Below are positions 1 through 5,100 of a stretch of DNA of 6,231 bases, piece after piece; within the stretch, counting starts at the first letter, position 1, and each line of letters begins with the position of its first letter. Under the pieces are notes generated by a model. The model searched no databases and was not told where the DNA came from. It saw nothing but the letters and a program-made list of their open reading frames with translations. A program made the translations under genes and the position numbers. Source of the stretch: Devosia sp. (GTDB lineage: Bacteria > Pseudomonadota > Alphaproteobacteria > Rhizobiales > Devosiaceae); the NCBI GenBank assembly GCA_028290225.1, contig JAQGKH010000257.1:1-6231 (forward strand), read 5' to 3'.

Positions 1-64
1 CTTGCTCGGGTTCGCGCACAATCCCATGTCAAGGCAGACCTCCCCCAACGTGTTTGGCAATTGA
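1..64 (+). CDS. Possible C-terminal end of an upstream gene (partial)
   Basis: Reading from base 2, about 20 codons are open and end at a TGA at 62-64. In this stretch roughly three quarters of third codon positions are G or C, clearly more than in the alternative frame starting at base 1. This hints that it is the real coding frame and the tail of a gene lying mostly to the left. The encoded tail (ending SPNVFGN) resembles nothing I recognise. The stop overlaps the TTG that could start the next ORF. Another reading is that the next ORF simply continues leftwards, since its own frame is also open to base 1, or that a frameshift near base 60 splits one gene. With so few codons this is a weak call. 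Confidence 0.25.
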   Translation, partial: LLGFAHNPMSRQTSPNVFGN

Positions 65-366
65 CCGACAAGCCCGTCGACGTCTCGTCCGTACCCCATG
101 AAACCATTTTTCCCGGTCCTGCCGACAAGACCGTGGAGTTTCATTCCGAAAGCGGCCGCGCCATGGTCTGGTGGACATCGCAACCCTCCGGTGCCTTCCA
201 GATCGTGCAGCGCCGGCAGTCCGGCTGGGTCAACTGGGGCAGCAACGGCGAAAACGAGTGTCCCGAACTGCCGGTTGGTGTGGAAATAAAGACCGCCTAT
301 GGGCCGTTCGCCAAGGATTGGGAAGCGATTGCCCATCAACTTGAAACGCCGCTGGTTGTTGACTAG
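61..366 (+). CDS. Hypothetical protein, about 101 aa, possibly 5'-incomplete
   Basis: This ORF ends with TAG at 364-366. I do not recognise its product. It is predicted to be soluble, with no signal peptide, membrane segment or cysteine-metal motif. It is rich in aromatic residues in the middle (a VWW element near residue 37, and GWVNWGS) and has a helical-looking C-terminal end (KDWEAIAHQ). Third positions are about 70% G/C from base 61 onward but near 45% before it. I therefore place the start at the TTG at 61, which overlaps the TGA of the preceding frame as TTGA. There is no clear Shine-Dalgarno sequence, so the start would depend on translational coupling. The frame has no stop back to base 1, so it could instead be the C-terminal part of a longer protein. 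It points toward the GH78 remnant on the same strand, but no functional link can be shown. Confidence 0.5.
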   Translation: MTDKPVDVSSVPHETIFPGPADKTVEFHSESGRAMVWWTSQPSGAFQIVQRRQSGWVNWGSNGENECPELPVGVEIKTAYGPFAKDWEAIAHQLETPLVVD

Positions 367-379
367 CGACACCCTTGTT

Positions 380-411
380 CGAACGGGTTTGGTTTAGCGC
401 CAGCCCGTTCG
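380..411. repeat. Perfect 8-bp inverted repeat with 16-nt loop
   Basis: CGAACGGG at 380-387 pairs perfectly with CCCGTTCG at 404-411. It begins 13 bases after the stop of the small ORF. No T-run follows on either strand, so it is not a typical intrinsic terminator. It could be an RNA 3'-end stem or a fragment of a mobile-element end. A second, overlapping pairing (CGCCCT at 410-415 with AGGGCG at 435-440) could compete with it. The rest of the stretch from 367 to about 560 shows no convincing gene on either strand. Confidence 0.4.
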
Positions 412-511
412 CCCTGGACGCAAGCCAAGGCGCAAGGGCGGGTTTGTCTTGTGCTCTTGGGGCAAGCCAGCAAATACAAGCGGTCCGCAGCGCAGCACGG
501 CGGTCTAGATC

Positions 512-1375
512 TTGGTGCTCGTGCTGCCGGACCTGGCCCCTTCGATGTCTTGGGTGGGGATCAACTGCAGCAGTTGGGTAAAGTCTATCATGTCGCGGCC
601 CATTTTGGGGGAAACCGGGATCGCGCAGCGCATGAGTACGCGCGCCGGTACTGTCAAGGATGCGTTCGAGCGCGAATTCATCACCCCCTCGGGGCGCGTG
701 GCCTATAACGACCAAACCTCCTACGCGCTGGCGATCCTCTACGATCTCCTCCCCGAGCAGCATCTGGAGGCGGCCAGGCGCTACCTTAAGGCCAGCATCG
801 AGCGGGCCGGCGGCAGGATCGGTACAGGTTTCATCGGCACGCCGGCGCTGCTGCCAGCGCTGATCAAGATCGGCGAGCCGGAACTGGCCGCTCGCCTGTT
901 TCTCCAGGAGGAAGTTCCAGGCTGGCTGTTCCAGGTGAAGATGGGCGCGACCAGTATCTGGGAGCGCTGGGACTCGCTGCGGGCAGATGGCTCCATCAAT
1001 GGCGAGGAGATGAACTCGTATAACCACTATGCCTATGGCGCCGTATGCCAGTGGCTCTTTGAATCCGTGGCCGGATTCCGCCCCGATCCGGAAAACCCCG
1101 GTTTCAGGCACATCGTATTCGAGCCCACCATCATCCCCGAGCTGTCCCCCGTTTCTGCCCATCACGACGGGGCGACGGGACGGATCGAAGCTGGCTGGAG
1201 CGTGAGCGGCAAGCTGGTAACCTATTCAGTGACAGTGCCTGATGGCGCGCGCGGGACGCTGCGGCTGGGCGAGCGCTATCGGGCGGCTCGGATGAATGGA
1301 CGCGAGCTCGCCCCGGGTATCGACGCCGAACTCCTGGCCGGGCAGCACACGATCACCTTTGAGCTGGCAGCCTGA
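512..1375 (+). pseudogene. GH78 alpha-L-rhamnosidase, C-terminal remnant
   Basis: Family GH78 enzymes release terminal alpha-L-rhamnose from glycosides and polysaccharides and are usually about 900-1,000 residues long. Only about the last 240 recognisable residues remain. From about 650 the frame carries the end of the (alpha/alpha)6 barrel: VKDAFEREF, then YNDQTSYALAI, then FIGTPALLPAL, then WLFQVKMGATSIWERWDS (about 923-976), then MNSYNHYAYGAV (from 1010). The typical C-terminal beta-sandwich follows, from FRPDPENPGF to the TGA at 1373-1375. The IWERWD and NHYAYGAV elements are hallmarks of the family. The N-terminal domains and the part of the barrel that holds the general acid are absent. 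The 512 ATG is simply the first in the open frame; residues coded from 512 to about 647 do not look like GH78. Just upstream, another frame encodes DRAAHEYAR, the expected preceding helix, so a frameshift near 645 is likely. Translation into a working enzyme is very unlikely. Confidence 0.82.
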
Positions 1376-1403
1376 AGTCTGGCCCGAGCCAAGGGCGCTG
1401 GCA

Positions 1404-2606
1404 TCAGATCCCTGTCGAGCCGAGGGGCGCGGTACCGGCTGGCTCGAGGGATGGGTCTTGCCGCGTTTCAACCAAGCTTGCCAACACACTGGCGGCGACT
1501 GGCAGCACCTCGTCATCGAACATGTATTCAGGGTGATGCAGCGGCGCGCTTCCCTGGTGTCCCAACATCAGGTAGGCGCCGGGAACTACCTGCAGGAAAT
1601 CAGCGAAGTCCTCGCTGCCCAGGCTCGGTCGCATGGACTGGACGAGGTTTTCCGGGCCAACCACAGTCGCCGCAACGGCGCGGGCTCGCTTTGCACTGCG
1701 GGCATCATTGACGGTGACGCTGAACATTTGCCGATTATCGATCTTGGCCGTCAGGTCATGGGCCGCGGCAACGCCGTTGGAGATACGGTGGAGGGCCTGG
1801 CGCAGCGTGTTGGCGACGCCATTATCGAAATAGCGCAGGGTTCCGGCCAAATGCGCCGTTTCGGGCAGCACGTTGTAAGCCGACCCGGCCTGCAGCCGGG
1901 TGACGGACAGCACTGCCGCATCCGTGGGATCGATGTTGCGGCTGACAGCGGTTTGCAGGGCGCCAACCAGTTCACCGGCGGCGGGAAGCACGTCCCGGCC
2001 GAAATGTGGCTGCGCCGAATGGGCGCCTCGGCCCACAAGGGTGATATCAAAGAAATCTGCCCCGGCCATGACCGGTCCCGGCATCACGCTGACCTTGCCC
2101 AGATCAAGGTCCGGCCAATTGTGCCAGCCATAGATTTCGTCACAGGGGAAGCGCTCGAACAGGCGATCGGCCAGCATGGCGCGGGCGCCGCCCAGCCCTT
2201 CCTCGGCCGGCTGGAAGATGAAGACCACCGTACCGTGGAAATTGCGACTATGGGCGAGATAATGCGCCGCCATCAGCAGAGAGGTGGTGTGGCCATCATG
2301 ACCGCAGCCGTGGAACAGGCCCTCGATGGTAGAGCGCCAGGGCACATCGAGGCGCGACTGCATGGGCAAGGCGTCCATGTCGGCGCGCAGCCCGATGGTC
2401 CGGCCTGGGCCTTTGCCATGCAGCACGCCGACGACCCCGGTGCCACCGATCCCCGTTGTGCACTCAATGCCCCAGCTTCGGAGCCGGTCAGCCACAATGC
2501 CGGCCGTGCGGAATTCGGCGAAGCCGAGTTCAGGATGGGCATGCAGATCCCGGCGCAGCGCCACGAAGTCGGCGGCATGCTTGCTGATGAAAGGATTGAT
2601 ATTCAT
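1404..2606 (-). CDS. M20D amidohydrolase (hippurate / N-acyl-amino-acid hydrolase type)
   Basis: The product is a 400-residue metal-dependent hydrolase that cleaves the amide bond of N-acyl or similarly conjugated amino acids. It is probably cytoplasmic, as no signal peptide is seen. Family marks in order are RRDLHAHPELGF (18-29), RADMDALPM (74-82), HGCGHDGH (99-106, with metal ligands C101 and H103), QPAEEG (132-137, with E135/E136), GWHNWP (160-165, with H162) and LHHPEYMFDDE near the C terminus (with H357). This is the Cys-His-Glu-His-His set of the M20D group. The lid/dimerisation domain lies around residues 185-290 and includes GRGAHSAQPH. Length is normal apart from a proline-rich tail of about 20 residues. 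The ATG at 2604-2606 has GGGGA nine bases upstream. It is the last gene of the operon, 45 bases after the permease, and converges on the GH78 remnant with 28 bases between. The family is secure; the substrate (hippurate, indoleacetyl-amino acids, acetylated amino acids, others) is not. Confidence 0.93.
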   Translation of the reverse strand: MNINPFISKHAADFVALRRDLHAHPELGFAEFRTAGIVADRLRSWGIECTTGIGGTGVVGVLHGKGPGRTIGLRADMDALPMQSRLDVPWRSTIEGLFHGCGHDGHTTSLLMAAHYLAHSRNFHGTVVFIFQPAEEGLGGARAMLADRLFERFPCDEIYGWHNWPDLDLGKVSVMPGPVMAGADFFDITLVGRGAHSAQPHFGRDVLPAAGELVGALQTAVSRNIDPTDAAVLSVTRLQAGSAYNVLPETAHLAGTLRYFDNGVANTLRQALHRISNGVAAAHDLTAKIDNRQMFSVTVNDARSAKRARAVAATVVGPENLVQSMRPSLGSEDFADFLQVVPGAYLMLGHQGSAPLHHPEYMFDDEVLPVAASVLASLVETRQDPSLEPAGTAPLGSTGI

Positions 2607-2651
2607 GGCAGATCGTCCCCAGCCGCTTGGCCGGTGCGCCTTTCCGGGTTC

Positions 2652-3335
2652 CTAGGTGCGCTTGTGAGCGCGCACGAGATAGGCTGGCGTCAGCAGCCGC
2701 TCCACCTGGCGCACGATGATGGAAGCGGTGAAGCTCATGACGAAATAAATGAAGGCCACCATCATGTAGACTTCCATGCTCTGGAAGGTGGAGGAGATGA
2801 TGATCTGGCCGTTGCGCAGCAATTCATTGACCGCAATGAACGACACCAGGGCACAGTCCTTGAGCAGCGAGATGAAATAGCCGCCGATCGTGGGCACCGC
2901 GACAAGCAGCGCCTGGGGCAGGATGATGTAGCAATAGCTCTGCACGGTCGACATGCCGATGGAAACGGCAGCTTCCCGCTGCCCCTTGTCGACCGAGGCT
3001 ATTGCCGAGCGGAACACTTCGGAAATGTATGCTCCCAGGTTCAGGCTGAGGCCGATGATCCCGGCCCAGAAGCCCGGCAGCGAAATGCCGATCTGGGGCA
3101 GGGTGAAATAGATCACCAGCAGTTGCACGATCAGCGGTATGTCGCGCCAGATCTCGACATAGGCTTTGAGCAGCCACCTGACCCATTTGGGTGCATGCAA
3201 ATGCCCAAGAGCCACCAGCAGGCCGACGACCAGCGCGCAGCACATGCTGATGATGGCGAGCTGCAGCGTTACGCCAGCGCCTTGCAGCAAGGAGGGGAGA
3301 TGCCTGGGTGCCCAGACAAACAGATAGTCGTACAC
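2652..3335 (-). CDS. Polar amino acid ABC transporter permease (HisM/GlnP family)
   Basis: This is an inner-membrane channel subunit of a polar-amino-acid-type ABC importer, 227 residues. About five hydrophobic segments are visible (roughly 22-44, 66-80, 88-110, 150-175 and 190-215). The family element YVEIWRDIPLIVQLLVIYF (59-77) is present. The cytoplasmic EAA loop that docks on the ATPase begins with EAAVSIGM at 121 and ends in ILPQAL. I chose the GTG at 3333-3335 because AAGG lies nine bases upstream. This makes the gene begin 19 bases after the ATPase stop, with a product starting at YDYLFVW. A TTG at 3369-3371, in the same frame and overlapping the ATPase gene by 17 bases, would add 12 residues but has no ribosome binding site. 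Only one permease gene is present, so a homodimer is likely, unless a partner gene lies elsewhere. Confidence 0.92.
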   Translation of the reverse strand: MYDYLFVWAPRHLPSLLQGAGVTLQLAIISMCCALVVGLLVALGHLHAPKWVRWLLKAYVEIWRDIPLIVQLLVIYFTLPQIGISLPGFWAGIIGLSLNLGAYISEVFRSAIASVDKGQREAAVSIGMSTVQSYCYIILPQALLVAVPTIGGYFISLLKDCALVSFIAVNELLRNGQIIISSTFQSMEVYMMVAFIYFVMSFTASIIVRQVERLLTPAYLVRAHKRT

Positions 3336-3344
3336 GGTGATCGG

Positions 3345-3348
3345 CCTT
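3345..3348 (-). promoter_or_regulatory. Ribosome binding site that favours the GTG permease start
   Basis: On the minus strand AAGG lies nine bases before the GTG at 3333-3335, between the ATPase stop and the permease. The competing TTG start at 3371 has only a pyrimidine-rich run in the matching position. Confidence 0.5.
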
Positions 3349-3354
3349 GTTTGA

Positions 3355-4131
3355 TTACGGGCTTGGCGCAATGAGATTGAGAAAGGCGTTCACGCGGGCA
3401 GAACCATTGCCCGAGAACAGCTCCTGCGGACTGCCCGAGGCAATGATCTCGCCCGCTTCCATGAAATGAATGGTGTCGCCCAGACGGCGGGCAAAGCTCA
3501 TCTCGTGGGTGACGATCACCATCGTCATCCCTCGATCTGCCAGCTCGCGGATCACATCGAGAATGCCCGATACGAGTTCGGGATCAAGCGCCGAGGTGGG
3601 CTCGTCGAACAGGATCATGTCGGGATGCATGGCCAGAGCGCGGGCAATTCCCACGCGCTGCTGCTGGCCACCTGACAGTTCTGCCGGATAGGCATCGCCC
3701 TTGTCTGCCAATCCCACCGCGGCAAGCCTTTCGCGGGCCGTGGCCAGGGCTTCCTTTCGCGACCTACCCAGAACATGGATCGGCCCCTGCACCAGATTTT
3801 CCAGCACGCTCAGGTGCTTGAACAGATTGAAGTGCTGAAACACGATCGGTACCTTGGCCCGTACCTTGCGGATGTCCCGTTCGGGCGCGACCTGGAACGA
3901 GCCGTCCGTGCCCCAGCAAAGTTCGTGATTGTTGACCGAAAGATATCCGGCGGTCGGCCGCTCCAGCATGTTGATCGAGCGCAGCAGGGTGGACTTTCCG
4001 CTGCCGCTTGGGCCGATGATCATCACCACCTCGCCCTTGCGAACCTCCAGGTCGACGCCTTTGAGGACCTGATTGCCGCCAAATGACTTGCACAGACCAC
4101 GAACGGTTAGAATTGGGCCGGGCACCTGCAT
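3355..4131 (-). CDS. Amino acid ABC transporter ATP-binding protein (HisP-like)
   Basis: This is the 258-residue cytoplasmic ATPase that powers the importer. All nucleotide-binding motifs are intact: Walker A GPSGSGKST (40-48), Q-loop Q99, signature LSGGQQQRV (152-160), Walker B ILFDE (173-177), D-loop SALD (180-183) and switch H209. Three features match HisP, and from memory OccP-type opine ATPases, better than GlnQ: the DGSFQVAPERD insert before the Q-loop, the Q-loop text FQHFNLF, and the GPIHVLG element. The total length also matches HisP. The ATG at 4129-4131 has AAGGA six bases upstream. The gene follows the binding-protein gene after 57 bases that contain a terminator-like hairpin, and precedes the permease. 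The transport role is secure; a preference for basic amino acids or opines is inference from subfamily resemblance only. Confidence 0.95.
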   Translation of the reverse strand: MQVPGPILTVRGLCKSFGGNQVLKGVDLEVRKGEVVMIIGPSGSGKSTLLRSINMLERPTAGYLSVNNHELCWGTDGSFQVAPERDIRKVRAKVPIVFQHFNLFKHLSVLENLVQGPIHVLGRSRKEALATARERLAAVGLADKGDAYPAELSGGQQQRVGIARALAMHPDMILFDEPTSALDPELVSGILDVIRELADRGMTMVIVTHEMSFARRLGDTIHFMEAGEIIASGSPQELFSGNGSARVNAFLNLIAPSP

Positions 4132-4149
4132 GAGGTTTCCTTTGTTCCG

Positions 4150-4182
4150 AAAAAGGCGGCCGGCAGCCTTGCGCGCCGGCCG
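4150..4182 (-). terminator. Terminator-like hairpin between binding-protein and ATPase genes
   Basis: Read on the minus strand, CGGCCGGC (4182-4175) and GCCGGCCG (4164-4157) form a perfect 8-bp GC stem with a 10-nt loop. Two bases later there is a run of five T (4154-4150). It starts six bases after the binding-protein stop codon. The T-run is short, so I infer partial termination or a 3'-end stabilising stem, consistent with the usual excess of binding protein over membrane components. Confidence 0.5.
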
Positions 4183-4188
4183 AAGGCG

Positions 4189-5064
4189 CTATTTCATCAT
4201 GGCTTCGCGGGTCTGCTGATCGTCCCAGACGCCATAGCTTTCCAGGATCTTCTGGCGAGTGCCATCCGCATCCATGGCGCTCAGCGCCTCGTTGATGGCT
4301 TCCAGCAGGGCCGTGTCTTCGACGCGCACGCCCACGCCGACACCGCCAAGCTTGTAATCGGCCGCTTCATGCGCCTCCGCCCATTCGGGGGCGGGAATGT
4401 AGAGTATGGGTTCACCGACCGTACGGATGTCGGACATGGTTTCGGCAAAGCCCATGAACGTCATCTGATCGAAAATGATGGCGTCGACCTGCTTGTTGCG
4501 CAGCGCGATGAAGGGCTCGGCATAGGTGTTGAAGTCCTTGACCTCCGCCGCCAGGCCGCGCTCGACAAGGGAATGGGCAACAAGGCTGTCGGTCGAGCCC
4601 AGCATCGAGGCCAGGACCTTGCCCTTGAGATCAGCTTCGGACTGGGCGGGCGAATCTTCGCCTACGATGATAACGTCATAGGCCATGACATAGGGATTGC
4701 TCATGCCGATGCCGCCGCCCTGGATGCGCTCCTCAGTCTTGACGAGGCCGGTTACCAGCATGTCCCAGCGGTCGGCCTTGAGGCCGGGGATCAGCGTCGA
4801 CCATTCGGTAACCACATATTCGAAGTCGGCAATGCCAAGGCGTTTGACCAGTTCCTTGGTCAAGTCCGCTTCGACGCCCTTGTATTCGCCGTTTTCCTCC
4901 CAGACGAACGGCTTGGTGCCCATCAGGCCGACGCCGACGCGGATGGTGCCTTCGGCGCGCGCCTTTTCCAGCGTGTCGGCCTGTGCAGCGACGGTGCCGA
5001 GGGCACTCGCCACCAACAGGGTAGAAATGGCGACTGCGCCAGCGATGTTTCTAAACATACCCAT
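4189..5064 (-). CDS. Periplasmic amino-acid-type solute-binding protein (SBP family 3)
   Basis: This is the 291-residue periplasmic receptor of the ABC importer. A Sec signal peptide is clear: a short basic start, a hydrophobic core around residues 7-25, then AAQA with likely cleavage after A29. There is no lipobox cysteine, so the mature protein should be free in the periplasm. Family 3 marks follow: GTIRVGVG (39-46), PFVWEENGEYKGVEADL (52-68), TEER with R113 as the likely ligand-carboxylate contact, SNPY (122-125), LGSTDS (155-160) and the hinge/ligand segment DAIIFDQ with D199. After TEER the usual hydrophobic-acidic stretch is replaced by IQGGGIGM, an unusual glycine-rich turn. I chose the ATG at 5062-5064, which has AGAGGA seven bases upstream. 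A GTG two codons earlier would sit one base from that site. The ligand cannot be named. Confidence 0.93.
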   Translation of the reverse strand: MGMFRNIAGAVAISTLLVASALGTVAAQADTLEKARAEGTIRVGVGLMGTKPFVWEENGEYKGVEADLTKELVKRLGIADFEYVVTEWSTLIPGLKADRWDMLVTGLVKTEERIQGGGIGMSNPYVMAYDVIIVGEDSPAQSEADLKGKVLASMLGSTDSLVAHSLVERGLAAEVKDFNTYAEPFIALRNKQVDAIIFDQMTFMGFAETMSDIRTVGEPILYIPAPEWAEAHEAADYKLGGVGVGVRVEDTALLEAINEALSAMDADGTRQKILESYGVWDDQQTREAMMK

Positions 5065-5071
5065 ATGCACG

Positions 5072-5077
5072 TCCTCT
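5072..5077 (-). promoter_or_regulatory. Ribosome binding site that fixes the binding-protein start
   Basis: On the minus strand AGAGGA lies seven bases before the ATG at 5062-5064. It is only one base before the in-frame GTG at 5068-5070, which makes that earlier start unlikely. Confidence 0.6.
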
Positions 5078-5100
5078 GCTTTGCGTTGTTAAACCGGGAT

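Noticed and set aside
505..633. A short minus-strand frame (43 codons from the ATG at 633 to the TAG at 505) with a protein-like stretch, MIDFTQLLQLIPTQDIEGA
   Set aside because: It looks protein-like and has high GC3, so it could be the end of a relic gene. It matches no family I can name, overlaps the likely frame-shifted GH78 helix, and shares third-position columns with a + frame, so GC3 does not discriminate. A BLASTP of it would settle the matter.
230..1165. A 311-codon open frame on the - strand across the GH78 remnant
   Set aside because: The + strand frame from about 650 carries unmistakable GH78 motifs. The minus frame is arginine/proline/glutamine-rich shadow sequence.
1376..1403. 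Possible bidirectional terminator between the converging GH78 remnant and hydrolase gene
   Set aside because: Only a 4-bp GCCA/TGGC pairing is present and there is no T-run.
1296..3374. A 692-codon open frame on the + strand, antisense to the hydrolase and permease genes
   Set aside because: It lies opposite two genes with complete family motifs. Its translation is low-complexity in character (rich in H, Q, R, G, D) with no recognisable domain. Long antisense open frames are common in high-GC DNA.
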